32,619 nt of DNA, from contig JAKLFB010000054.1 of assembly GCA_022711435.1 (NCBI GenBank), positions 1 through 32,619 of the forward strand, given 5' to 3'. Position 1 is the stretch's first letter; each line of letters opens with the position of its first letter. The notes beneath the pieces are model-generated. The model was not told the DNA's origin. It searched no databases and worked only from the letters and a program-made list of their open reading frames with translations. The position numbers and the translations under genes were made by a program. Positions 22,801-30,152 of this stretch are shown here, one piece after another. The stretch comes from Verrucomicrobiota bacterium (GTDB lineage: Bacteria; Verrucomicrobiota; Verrucomicrobiia; Limisphaerales; UBA1319).

Positions 22801-25020
22801 CGAGCCAAGCCGCACGTCAATCTCGGTGGCAGCCAGTTCCGCTGGCTGCACCGATTTCAACGCCTCGACGTTTTCGGCGAAGCGTGGGTCGGTGACAGTT
22901 GCGGCATCAGCCGCCGCGAGTTTCTCACGCACGTTGCCGGATAGATATTGGTCGTCGGTTTCCCATTCATTCGTTTGGGGATTCCGAAAGATGAGTCCCT
23001 TCAGGTCGGGCAGAAACTCCTCGGTGGGTTTGTTGAGCAGCCCGGCCATGTGGTCGAGGTCAACGCGGCCGCGCTCGTTCAGGGAGACAAGCAACGCTTC
23101 CTTCGGCGACTCAACCGATTCAATCGGCTGCCGGTGATGAATCGTGCGTTCCGTGAAAATTGTGGCTTTGGTCGCCCGCTTCGTTTCGTCGTTGTAGTGC
23201 TCCAGCGAAAGCAGCAACGGCAAGTCGGGGTCACCGTCGAATGCGCGCTGATTGGCGCGGATATTGACCGGACCGAATCGGGCAACAAAACGGTCATAGG
23301 CGTGGTTTAGCCGCTGTCGCGTCTCTACGACGCGTTCTTCGGCACTGCCATCAACTTGGGAACGCAGACAATCACGAACGGCGTCGCGCACCGGAATCAG
23401 GCCGCGTATTCGTGAGCGGGTTTCAGACGGCAGGTCGTTCAGCGGACGAAGAGCATTTTCTTCCCGGATGCAGACCATGCCCTCGTGGAGGCAATAGGCA
23501 TTGGGTTTGACGAAATCCGGCGCGGGGATGGTCTCCTCAAAGGTGAGTTCGGCGATCTGGTGAGCGTGAGCCTGGTAAATGTCCTGTGGCAACCGCTCGA
23601 CCGCCTGCGCCAACGCCTCGCTCAAGCTGCGGCCGTCCGGTTCGAGCGTCGGCTCGTTGTCGCGATACATGCGCCCGGAGAGCCGCATCCGGCCAAGCAT
23701 CATCTCCGGGTGGGCAGCGAAGTATTCATTGATGGTGAACGCTTCGCCCTCGTCATTCGTGTAACTGGCGATTTCTTTCCACGCCGGGCCGGTGGGCGGT
23801 TCGCCGGGGCGGAGCTTGCGGAGCATCACAATGTCGGTCGTGACCTCCGTGCCGGCGTTGCGTTTGAAGGCGTCGTTGGGGAGACGAATTGCCCCGAGCA
23901 GCTCTGTCCGCGCGGAAAGCAGTTCACGGAGTGTGGAATCGAGCTTGTCCAACGTGCCACGTGACGTGATGAACATGACAAGTCCGCCGGGACGAACCTT
24001 TTCCAGAGCCGCGGCAAAGAAGTAATCGTGGATGGGAAGCTTGTAGCTGTTCCAACGGGGATCGTGAACCGTGTAGTCGCCAAATGGGACGTTGGAAACG
24101 GCGAGGTCGTAGAATCCGTCGGCGAGCTTGGTTTGTTCGAACGGCTGCGCCCGAATGTCCGCGTCGGGATACAGGGCCTTCGCAATGCGTGCGGTCAGCG
24201 GGTCAATTTCAATCGCTGTGACGGTGGAGCGCCGCAGCGCATCCTCCGGCATGATTCCGACGAAGTGCCCGATACCGCACGCCGGTTCGAGGATGCGCCC
24301 GCCTTTGAAGCCGAAGCGGTCGGCAGCTCGATACATCGCGCCGATGACAGTTGGTGACGTGTAATGCGCGTTGAGCGTCGTCGAACGCGCGTGTTCGTAT
24401 TCTTCCTCGGACAAGTTTGCTTGAAGCGCCGCCCTCTCCTTGGCCCACTCGCGGTTGTAGTCGTCGAAGACCTGGGGCATCGCGCCCCAACCGACGTATT
24501 TGACCAGCACGGCTTTTTCCTCGGCAGTCGCCGGTCTTTCCTCCGCATCGAGCGCGCGGAGCGTTTCGATGGCCTTGAGGTTCTGCTGAAACTTTTGCTT
24601 CGGCCCACCTTCGCCAAGCCGATCGGCTTCAGTGATGCGGTAGCTGTTGAGATTCCGGGGCGGTTCTTCCTGATGGCGGCGACGGTGGCCGTCCGCTAGG
24701 ACTCTTCGGGTGGGAGCAGGATGTATTTCTCGCGCACCATCTCCCAAGCCTGGTCGTGGGCTTGTTGCGCCGTTGACCCCTGCTGCATCAATTGGGTGCG
24801 GATCGTGGCCATTTCGTCCTTCGTCTTTTCTTCCGCCTCCAGAAGCATCTGATGCAGAAGGCCTTTCCGCTCCAATTCGCGCACCATCTTCGGGCGATGT
24901 TCCCGCCAGTGTTTCTCGGCCATTCGGCCGTATTGGGTCAACGGTGTCATGAGTCGGCTTTCGCGCGGCGAACAGATCAAGCTGCCGGTCCAAATCCTGA
25001 TTGTTGCGTCGGACTGCCAT
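19855..25020 (-). CDS. Giant DNA adenine methylase / SF2 helicase fusion of mobile elements
   Basis: A 1721-residue protein of the type called N12-class adenine-specific methylase with a helicase half, carried by plasmids, phages and integrative elements. The conserved part starts near residue 126 (YRITEADRLGEGGPKQKF). VKYVGWGAMPQVFD is at 173-186, methylase motif I (LEPACGIGHF) near 244-253, and catalytic-type SNVPFGDY at 309-316 in place of canonical NPPF/NPPY. The helicase has Walker A GAGKT at 913-917, VDEAH at 1072-1076, ATGTP at 1123-1127 and motif VI QREGRILRQG at 1403-1412. A charged coiled coil lies near 1630-1690. It may modify or protect element DNA on transfer, by analogy with DarB-like proteins; this is inference. 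Residues 24-108 overlap another ORF, and the start is uncertain. Confidence 0.88.
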   Translation of the reverse strand: MAVRRNNQDLDRQLDLFAARKPTHDTVDPIRPNGRETLAGTSPEDGARIGAERPSASDASGGGRKDEGRNGHDPHPIDAAGVNGATSPRPGLGDGAREIHPAPTRRVLADGHRRRHQEEPPRNLNSYRITEADRLGEGGPKQKFQQNLKAIETLRALDAEERPATAEEKAVLVKYVGWGAMPQVFDDYNREWAKERAALQANLSEEEYEHARSTTLNAHYTSPTVIGAMYRAADRFGFKGGRILEPACGIGHFVGIMPEDALRRSTVTAIEIDPLTARIAKALYPDADIRAQPFEQTKLADGFYDLAVSNVPFGDYTVHDPRWNSYKLPIHDYFFAAALEKVRPGGLVMFITSRGTLDKLDSTLRELLSARTELLGAIRLPNDAFKRNAGTEVTTDIVMLRKLRPGEPPTGPAWKEIASYTNDEGEAFTINEYFAAHPEMMLGRMRLSGRMYRDNEPTLEPDGRSLSEALAQAVERLPQDIYQAHAHQIAELTFEETIPAPDFVKPNAYCLHEGMVCIREENALRPLNDLPSETRSRIRGLIPVRDAVRDCLRSQVDGSAEERVVETRQRLNHAYDRFVARFGPVNIRANQRAFDGDPDLPLLLSLEHYNDETKRATKATIFTERTIHHRQPIESVESPKEALLVSLNERGRVDLDHMAGLLNKPTEEFLPDLKGLIFRNPQTNEWETDDQYLSGNVREKLAAADAATVTDPRFAENVEALKSVQPAELAATEIDVRLGSAWLPPEDVRQFTNELLNIPSGVEVGHIHALGTWHINGNWEAKGATANTTDWGTDRYTALELIEDALNLKTPTVYDLSEDKKPVVNAQATEAAREKQERIKERFKEWVWSDDSRRERLCRLYNDTFNHSRVRTFDGDHLTLPGASGAIQLHGHQKAGVWRILQTPNTLLAHVVGAGKTFTMVAAAMELKRLGLGRKPMFTVPNHMLGQFSTELLTLYPGANILVAGKEDFESQNRKKLFSRIATGNWDAVIVTHSGFERIPLARETQERFFEEQLHELEIIKRQHADSSNRRLVKEIERAKKRLEARLQALAAEHKKDNTLTFEELGVDRLFVDEAHYFKNLFYVTKMTRIAGLPQTASERAFDMYLKVRHVQSLNRGGGVVFATGTPIANSMAEMFTIQRYLQPDELKKHNLHHFDSWAATFGEPVTAMELSPDGAGYRLNTRFARFINVPELMQMFRQSADVQTAAMLNLPCPKLEGEKPAIRNAPATPELKAFVQELAARADRLKTGRVDPSEDNMLKITSEGRKAALDLRLMKPATPDEPQGKVNLAVENIHRIWQATAAERSAQLVFCDLSTPKDRGFSVYRDMAEKLERLGVPTREIAFIQEYDSDASKLALFREVRAGKVRVLFGSTQKMGSGTNVQERLIALHHLDAPWRPADVEQREGRILRQGNKNAVVSVFRYVTEGSFDAYMWQTLETKAKFIAQVMSGDMTIRRLEDLDSAALTYAEVKAIASGNPLVIEKAQVDAELMRLTRLRSAHAEEQYRIRSTLRRSHEDAEMFTARLTNLRQDITLRQNTSGDKFIIELDGQQTNNRGIAGELILRRAEKLKNRFGDDVRIGRFAGFDLFLRPSFNNTVEIVVRGKNSYAARVTDTALGTIRSLEVTVQGFEERAGKLETDIADSHKRTKELETKVGAPFEKEEHYQHLCRRQSEIEEKLDLTKNQAPSQVEADSPDDTTQKNSETQNVAKTIRQKRHARMTV
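24696..24950 (-). CDS. Nested 84-residue ORF overlapping the 5' end of the methylase/helicase gene
   Basis: An ORF on the same strand in a different frame from the long gene, lying wholly inside it. The protein opens MTPLTQYGRMAEKHWREHRP and continues with helices (LLHQMLLEAEEKTKDEM) and the ending AWEMVREKYILLPPEE. The amphipathic pattern and the aromatic ending resemble small uncharacterised proteins that sit just upstream of such methylase/helicase genes in other elements. By contrast, the long protein reads here as a Gly/Ala/Arg/Pro-rich linker, as an out-of-frame product would. So this ORF may be the real gene, with the long gene starting later or by coupling, or both frames are used. 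Confidence 0.6.
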   Translation of the reverse strand: MTPLTQYGRMAEKHWREHRPKMVRELERKGLLHQMLLEAEEKTKDEMATIRTQLMQQGSTAQQAHDQAWEMVREKYILLPPEES

Positions 25021-25059
25021 GCGAGCTTGGTCGGTTTTGGTGCATCGGGCAAGGCGCGG

Positions 25060-25371
25060 TTAATTCTGTGGCGGGCCAGACGGGCGGCGACGACGGGTGA
25101 AATCGCGGAGATCCATGCCCACTTCCTTGCCGACGAAATGCCGCTTCTTGGGAAACAATTCCTGTTCCATCACGTCGAACACCTCGGCGAAGAATTCAAT
25201 CTGCTTGCAGGTTGCCGGACTCCGCAGAGTTTCGATGTTGGCCAGAACTTCGCGCGTCATGTTGATGCAACCGAGCAAATGCAATTCGGCGACGAGGTCG
25301 CTCTGTGACCAGCAGCGCTGATTGCGCAGCCAGGCGACCTTTCTTCCGATTACATTTGAGTCCTTTGGCAT
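25060..25371 (-). CDS. XRE-family helix-turn-helix transcriptional regulator
   Basis: A 103-residue Cro/C1-type regulator. The DNA-binding domain runs from about residue 8 to 70: VAWLRNQRCWSQSDLVAEL forms the first helices and the turn, NMTREVLANIE the recognition helix, then CKQIEFFAEVFDVMEQELFP closes the fold. The last 20 residues are basic. It ends 39 bases before the methylase/helicase start on the same strand, so it probably leads that transcript and may control it and the element. No operator was recognised. Confidence 0.82.
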   Translation of the reverse strand: MPKDSNVIGRKVAWLRNQRCWSQSDLVAELHLLGCINMTREVLANIETLRSPATCKQIEFFAEVFDVMEQELFPKKRHFVGKEVGMDLRDFTRRRRPSGPPQN

Positions 25372-25716
25372 TTAGTTTTTTGAAAGCCATGACCAGTGGC
25401 GTTTCAGTTGCCGGCTGGAGCTACAGCCCGCAACGCGATGGGGCTGCCGGTGGGTGTGGTGGGGGTGTTCAGACTGCCGTAGCTGACGAGGCACTCGTCG
25501 GCAGAGAGCGCAGAAAAGACGCGGTTTGGCAAAAAAATCGTCTTCATAGGCCAACGACTCGCATACTACATCAAAGCGCCACCAGATGATTACAGGACGA
25601 TTTCGCGTTTGCCGTTGAAAGCGAATTTCGTTTCCAAATTGTAACTTTTCTCGCCGCAGCCCTTTCTTTATGGCCCGGGCTTCGGTAGCATCCGATGCAC
25701 AAAACAGAAGAAACCT
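25372..25716. other. Intergenic region between divergent genes, no gene seen
   Basis: About 345 bases separate the leftward XRE gene from the rightward unknown gene. Promoters for both should lie here, but none was placed with confidence. The open frames crossing it are extensions or antisense of the neighbours. Confidence 0.6.
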
Positions 25717-26466
25717 ATGCTCTACCACCGCTTCGCGTATTCGATGCCTCTGCGCGGCAAAGAAGAACCCCAGCCGTTCAAGATTCGGGACGGCGCGGCG
25801 TTCAGCGAAGTCACCGCGCCACTGGCCAAGCTGGGTTACGAATACGGCGAAATGCTGTGGAATCCCCCATACCGTCCGCGAAAATACAAAAAGGTCGGCA
25901 AAGAAAACTACCAGTTTATCAAACCGAGTGATCTGGTTGTGCTGACCACGAGGCCGCCCTTGAGCGATAAAACCCACGGCGACAAGAAGAAGATGCTGCG
26001 CAGTTGCACGCACCTGGAGGATCAAGTCTTTAAGGCGTGCCGGAAGTATTTCAAGGTGTGTGCCCGCTCCCACGTCGAAATCAGGAAGAAGATTTGCGGC
26101 AAATTCGAGAAGGGCTACCTCGCCTTTCACCAGCACAAGGGCGCGCGGCTGAAGTATTTCCGACGGATTGACCTCCACAAAACGAAGACACCTGCGAAAG
26201 GCTCGCACACGGCCATCTGTTTTTTCCTCCATGTGAAAACGATTCCCGAATACGGCTGTGGACTGGTGGTTTCGTTCGGTATGGGCGGCTGGGAGACGCT
26301 GATTTGGAATCGAATCGTCAGAAAACATCATCCTGATTGGCTCAAGCACCCTTGCTTCGTCGTCGGGGAATTCGACATGAACGGATTGCCGTCCAGGCCG
26401 GCAAACCTGAACTTTGTGGATCAGATCAAGGTTGATATTCTGCTGGATCACAAGATTAAGGGTTGA
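25717..26466 (+). CDS. Hypothetical protein, unknown family
   Basis: A 249-residue soluble protein. It starts MLYHRFAYSMPLRGKEEP and contains GYEYGEMLWNPPYRPRKY, a basic Cys-containing middle (CTHLEDQVFKACRKYFKVCARS), HQHKGARLKYFRRIDLHK, and a hydrophobic glycine-rich block GCGLVVSFGMGGWETLIWN. There is no signal peptide or membrane helix. A purine-rich AGAAGAAA just ahead of the ATG is a fair ribosome-binding site. I recognise no domain. It is the only gene between 19.1 and 29.7 kb on the plus strand, so it is probably transcribed independently, like a cargo gene of the element. The long antisense frame over it is rejected because its composition is not protein-like. Confidence 0.72.
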   Translation: MLYHRFAYSMPLRGKEEPQPFKIRDGAAFSEVTAPLAKLGYEYGEMLWNPPYRPRKYKKVGKENYQFIKPSDLVVLTTRPPLSDKTHGDKKKMLRSCTHLEDQVFKACRKYFKVCARSHVEIRKKICGKFEKGYLAFHQHKGARLKYFRRIDLHKTKTPAKGSHTAICFFLHVKTIPEYGCGLVVSFGMGGWETLIWNRIVRKHHPDWLKHPCFVVGEFDMNGLPSRPANLNFVDQIKVDILLDHKIKG

Positions 26467-26529
26467 ACTCCCTGGCTCGTCCCGGCTCGGACTCCTTCAC
26501 GAATCACAAGCCGGGGCGTGGCGGCTGGC

Positions 26530-26937
26530 TCAAACACCGACGGCCTCTCCTTTGGTTTGCACCTGGCCCTGCGTGCGGGCGACCGCACGCCTTGTGGAAC
26601 GGGCAATCTGGGCGATGACGCCCTCCTTCTGGTCGTCCGGCAGGTCTTTCACCAGCGTCTCGTAGGCGTTTTTGAGTGCGGGGTTTGAATTGATGCGCTT
26701 CATCAAGCCTTCGCGCATCCGCTGCTGGCGGTCGAGTTCACGCACCTCGTTGAGGACGACGGTGCGCTCCATGCGCTCGCGCGGCATGGCTTGGACGTAG
26801 GCCCAATACTTGGGGTTGTCCTTGATGTAGGCATCAATCTTCGCATCCACTTCCGGGTTGGTCCGGAAGGTGGGCTGGTCGGTGGGGGCGGCATTGCCGC
26901 CGGCGCTCGGTGGCGCTGAGGTTTTCGGTTTGCTCAT
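26530..26937 (-). CDS. Hypothetical helical protein at the end of the secretion-like cluster
   Basis: A 135-residue charged, mostly helical protein without signal or membrane segment. After a Pro/Ala-rich start comes FRTNPEVDAKIDAYIKDNPKYWAYVQAMPRERMER in two blocks, then LNEVRELDRQQRMREGLM and a basic C-terminus. The segment around NPKYWAYV looks conserved-type, but I recognise no family. It lies 89 bases downstream of the lipoprotein gene on the same strand and may be the last gene of that operon. Confidence 0.68.
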   Translation of the reverse strand: MSKPKTSAPPSAGGNAAPTDQPTFRTNPEVDAKIDAYIKDNPKYWAYVQAMPRERMERTVVLNEVRELDRQQRMREGLMKRINSNPALKNAYETLVKDLPDDQKEGVIAQIARSTRRAVARTQGQVQTKGEAVGV

Positions 26938-27026
26938 AACGATTCGTGTTTTGGTTGTTGTTGCGCGGCATTTGCCGTGTTCGCCGAATCAAGGCGAAGA
27001 GTCCGCCCCGATCCGGCAAAGTGTGT

Positions 27027-27620
27027 TCATGGCTTCGGTGTGCCGGGTGATTCGGGAGCGAACGCGGGAACGTCGTTCGTGGCAGGCGGCGGCGACGCTG
27101 AAAGCCGTTGAAGTTCCCGGCCGAACTCCACAACGCGTTGCTCATTGGTCGCCAGGCGCACGCTCATGAGAGCGCTGTTACGGGCCACAGTCCTTATCTC
27201 TGTGAACAACGCCTGCAATTCGCCGTAGGATTGCGCGAGTCTTTCAGCCTCTTGCATCACGCGGGCGGTCGTCTCCCGCTGGCGATTCATCTCGGCGATC
27301 AGCACATCGTTGGTCGGCGGGGGTGCGAACGCGGCATCCGGCGGCGGGTTCAACAAGCTGGCCGCGCCCAGCGGGCCAGGGTGAAGATTCCAACGCGCCG
27401 AGACTTCGATGCGATACACCGGATGCCGTTCGTGCATCGTTTCAGGGTGGTTCGGATCAACGTAGCGCCCGACGTGGTAGGCGCGCACAACTTCGCCGTA
27501 GCGGACGGATTCAACGGGGTCAACGGCTGGCGGCGGCAAAGGCCGAACAACGAGTTGCGGGCGCGAGGCGCAGGAAGCCACGAGCACGAGTGGAATGAGT
27601 GCGAGGTATTTCATAATCAA
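27027..27620 (-). CDS. Lipoprotein of the type IV secretion-like operon
   Basis: A 197-residue putative lipoprotein: a short signal (MKYLALIPLVLVASC) with Cys17 as the lipidated residue. A proline-rich section and YGEVVRAYHVGRYVDPNHPETMHERHPVYRIE follow, then a helical, probably coiled-coil region (residues 105-180). The last 25 residues are proline-rich. Its ATG overlaps the stop of the VirB10-like gene in an ATGA arrangement, so the two are translationally coupled. Position suggests a VirB7/TraV-like role supporting the outer-membrane complex, but the sequence itself shows no diagnostic motif. Confidence 0.7.
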   Translation of the reverse strand: MIMKYLALIPLVLVASCASRPQLVVRPLPPPAVDPVESVRYGEVVRAYHVGRYVDPNHPETMHERHPVYRIEVSARWNLHPGPLGAASLLNPPPDAAFAPPPTNDVLIAEMNRQRETTARVMQEAERLAQSYGELQALFTEIRTVARNSALMSVRLATNEQRVVEFGRELQRLSASPPPATNDVPAFAPESPGTPKP

Positions 27621-28729
27621 AACAACGGGGTTGAGTTTGCCTTGGCCGCATCCGGGTTTGGTGTAACACCTACACCGAATGAAGCGGTCGGTGGAAATGC
27701 TGGCGTATTGGTTTTGTCTTCGTCGGCAAATGGCTTTTGCGTGCCGCCGATGGCGGCATCGCTGCGGTCAATCGTCTGGAGGACGTAAAGGTAAAACTGT
27801 TTCCCGCTGGGCACGCGGACGTAGAAGCCGTCGCGCTGAATCGCTTCGTAAATCCGTTGCGCATAGACAGAGAGGACTTTCTGCGCGCGTTCAAATGGCG
27901 CGTTGTTCAGCGAGCGGCTGTTCACCGTGCCGAAAACGGTCTGCTCCTTTTCGGTAAGCGCGTCCGCCGCGCCGGAAAGGAACGTGGCGGCGAACAACTT
28001 GATCTCCGCCATGTCGTCGGACTTGATAATGCGCCCGCGCAGGCCCGCGCTGCCGTCCGTGATGCCCCAGCCTTCCTGGTCGCCGGAGAATTCGCGGTCG
28101 AGCGCGATGGCCTTCAGCCGGAGTTCCTCACCGCCCTGCCAGACGAGCGTCCAACTGCCGCCGCTGGCGATGCGCTCACGATGCCGGTCGGTTTGCGCCG
28201 TGCCATGAACCTCCGTGCCAGCAGGAAGCACCAACTTGCCCGCGTGGTAAATGTTCTCTGTGATCAGGCCAACGATGGGCGTTTGAATCGAGGCCGAATC
28301 CACCGTGATGACGGTCTCGCATGGAATCAGCCGCCCAAAAGGCGCGTAGATCGAGCCGAGCGTTTTCGGTTCGAGGACGCCAGCGGTCGAGTCAGCAAAC
28401 AAGCTGATTGCCGGGAGCTGCGCCGGAGGCGGTTCTTGCTTCGGCTTCTCGGCAACGATCTTTGACGGTTCGTTGGTCTTCGCTGGTGGCGGCGGTGGTT
28501 CAGGCTTTGGCGCTGGCGGGCGGAACGTCTGCATCGGTCGCTCAATGCTTTGCACGACCTGCGGCTTGTCGATTGCGTTGGTCGTCAGTCCGGTGACGCG
28601 AATCTCGTCTGTGCCGGAGTTGTTGCGCAGCGCGCTGAAGATGAACAGGCCACCGCCGAACACGACGGCGAACAACACGAGCTTGCCGCTGCGGGTTTTG
28701 AAGAAGTTCAGGAAGTCGCGAGGTTTCAT
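27617..28729 (-). CDS. TrbI/VirB10-like type IV secretion protein
   Basis: A 370-residue protein built like VirB10: a short cytoplasmic N-terminus, one membrane helix (residues 16-34), a proline-rich periplasmic stretch (about 70-105) and a globular domain. The domain contains PCETVITVDSASIQTPIVGL, LPAGTEVHGTAQTD, LKAIALDREFSGD and a C-terminal extension. The block with AGTEVHG and the following strand order match the TrbI/VirB10 beta-barrel domain that spans the periplasm and links inner and outer membranes. It overlaps both neighbours by 4 bases, so VirB9-like, VirB10-like and lipoprotein are made from one message. VirB4, VirB8, VirB11 and VirD4 counterparts are absent from the window. Confidence 0.75.
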   Translation of the reverse strand: MKPRDFLNFFKTRSGKLVLFAVVFGGGLFIFSALRNNSGTDEIRVTGLTTNAIDKPQVVQSIERPMQTFRPPAPKPEPPPPPAKTNEPSKIVAEKPKQEPPPAQLPAISLFADSTAGVLEPKTLGSIYAPFGRLIPCETVITVDSASIQTPIVGLITENIYHAGKLVLPAGTEVHGTAQTDRHRERIASGGSWTLVWQGGEELRLKAIALDREFSGDQEGWGITDGSAGLRGRIIKSDDMAEIKLFAATFLSGAADALTEKEQTVFGTVNSRSLNNAPFERAQKVLSVYAQRIYEAIQRDGFYVRVPSGKQFYLYVLQTIDRSDAAIGGTQKPFADEDKTNTPAFPPTASFGVGVTPNPDAAKANSTPLF

Positions 28730-29742
28730 GGGTGAAGTGGGTTGGCGCTGGGCGCATTCGTGTTCTGTGACTCCTCAATCGCGCGACGAAGCGATTGGCG
28801 CGCGATGGCTTCTTGCTCTGGAGTCATTCCGGTAGGTGGCGGTGGCGATTGCGGTTGCGGTTGCGGTTGAAGTGGCTCTGTGGCTTGCACCGTGGCCGCG
28901 CTGTTCGGCGGAGAAGCCAATCGGCTTACTAACACGCTGAACTCGTTCTTGAGCGAGAGTCCATTGCGCCCGCCATCTGGAGTCCCGGTGATGGCGAAAT
29001 AGACCGTGCTGGCCGCATGAGGCGGTAGCAGGCCGGGCGCGTCGCTGATGGACTGGTGATAGAGCCGGTTGCCAATACGCACGCAGAAACTCTCCGGCAG
29101 ATAACGGATCGGATGCTCCGATTTGTTCCGTAACGTGACGTGGAAGACCAGCGTGTCCTCCGGATTGAAACGAAACACCTCGTGGATGCGGATTTCGTAA
29201 TCGTTGAAATCGGTGACTTGCGGCTGATCGCCAAACGTCCTAGCTTCCGCGCCGGCTATGGCGTCGGGCTGCTGCTTCTTGAGCAACGGGAACGCTTTGG
29301 CCTTATCCAGGAGCGCGAGCAATCGCGTCGGCGTGACTTGCGGTGCAGGTTGGGCGACTTCGCTCGCCGCGCGATCTTCGAGATTGAGCGCAAGCACGGG
29401 CGCGTCGCTCTCGACCAACTCGAAGACGTAGGTGCGTTTGTTCCAGCGGATGTTCAGGTTCGTCGCCGCCTTGCGCGCCAGCGCGCGGACGGACACGAAC
29501 GACGAACCCTTCGTGTGCGCGAGTTGAAACTGGCCTGGCGTCTTGCCGTCGGCAGTCACGCCCACCGCATCAATCGCCGAAATCGGTCCGGGCAGACTGA
29601 TCGTGGTTACTCGGTTCGTTGCGACCGGCACGGTGACGACTACACGCTCGTCGAGCGTGATGCGCTGAATGGCTTCCGGGGATGCTGCGATGGCAACGCT
29701 TGTGGCCAGCAGGAGAAGGCCAGGTACGAAATTCATTTTCAT
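28726..29742 (-). CDS. VirB9/TraK-like type IV secretion component
   Basis: A 338-residue exported protein. A signal peptide (residues 1-20, ending AIAA) is followed by beta-rich sections (RITLDERVVVTVPVATN; STVYFAITGTPDGGRN) and a proline/glutamine-rich stretch near residues 285-310. Its place immediately ahead of the VirB10-like gene, with a 4-base overlap, its export signal and its size fit the VirB9/TraK position of a secretion core complex. The sequence match itself is weak and rests mainly on context; another secretion- or conjugation-related periplasmic protein is possible. The start could also be ATG at 29736. Confidence 0.6.
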   Translation of the reverse strand: MKMNFVPGLLLLATSVAIAASPEAIQRITLDERVVVTVPVATNRVTTISLPGPISAIDAVGVTADGKTPGQFQLAHTKGSSFVSVRALARKAATNLNIRWNKRTYVFELVESDAPVLALNLEDRAASEVAQPAPQVTPTRLLALLDKAKAFPLLKKQQPDAIAGAEARTFGDQPQVTDFNDYEIRIHEVFRFNPEDTLVFHVTLRNKSEHPIRYLPESFCVRIGNRLYHQSISDAPGLLPPHAASTVYFAITGTPDGGRNGLSLKNEFSVLVSRLASPPNSAATVQATEPLQPQPQPQSPPPPTGMTPEQEAIARQSLRRAIEESQNTNAPSANPLHP

Positions 29743-30152
29743 GCACCACCATTACCGCCAACGCCTCCGTTATTGGTGTATGTCAGACACAACATGCAGG
29801 GAAGTCCCAGACGCTGGAAACTGAATGAACACGCCGAAGTCCACCACGCTCACCGGGAACTTCTTTCAGATACGCAGGCGCAAGAACAGTCGAGTTCGAT
29901 GGCAAAGGAATCTGGCGCAGTAGGCAAAGGCGCCGAACCGAATGCGTGGGAATGCGTGGAACGCCGCCTTGCCAGAACTGCAAGTCTTTGATTCAATTCC
30001 GTTTGTTCGGAAAGACAACGTATGTAACCACGAGCAACTCAACAGATTTGCGGCTTCGGCTGCTGTTCGCATCGAACCATCAGCACCGAGGTCGAGAATC
30101 CTCGTGGCAGACCGACGGAACTGCCAAACCAAGAAACGAAATCTGAAGAACC
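29743..30152. other. Divergent intergenic region, no gene seen
   Basis: About 410 bases separate the start of the leftward secretion-like operon from that of the rightward protease. Short open frames here are poor in protein character. It should hold promoters for both directions, but I could not place them. Confidence 0.6.

Noticed and set aside
25372..26451. 359-codon minus-strand frame opposite the unknown plus-strand gene
   Set aside because: The plus-strand product has normal protein composition and a ribosome-binding site; the antisense one does not.
26481..26515. CCCGGCT/AGCCGGG inverted repeat after the unknown plus-strand gene
   Set aside because: The loop is 21 bases and no T-tract follows, so it is too weak to call a terminator.
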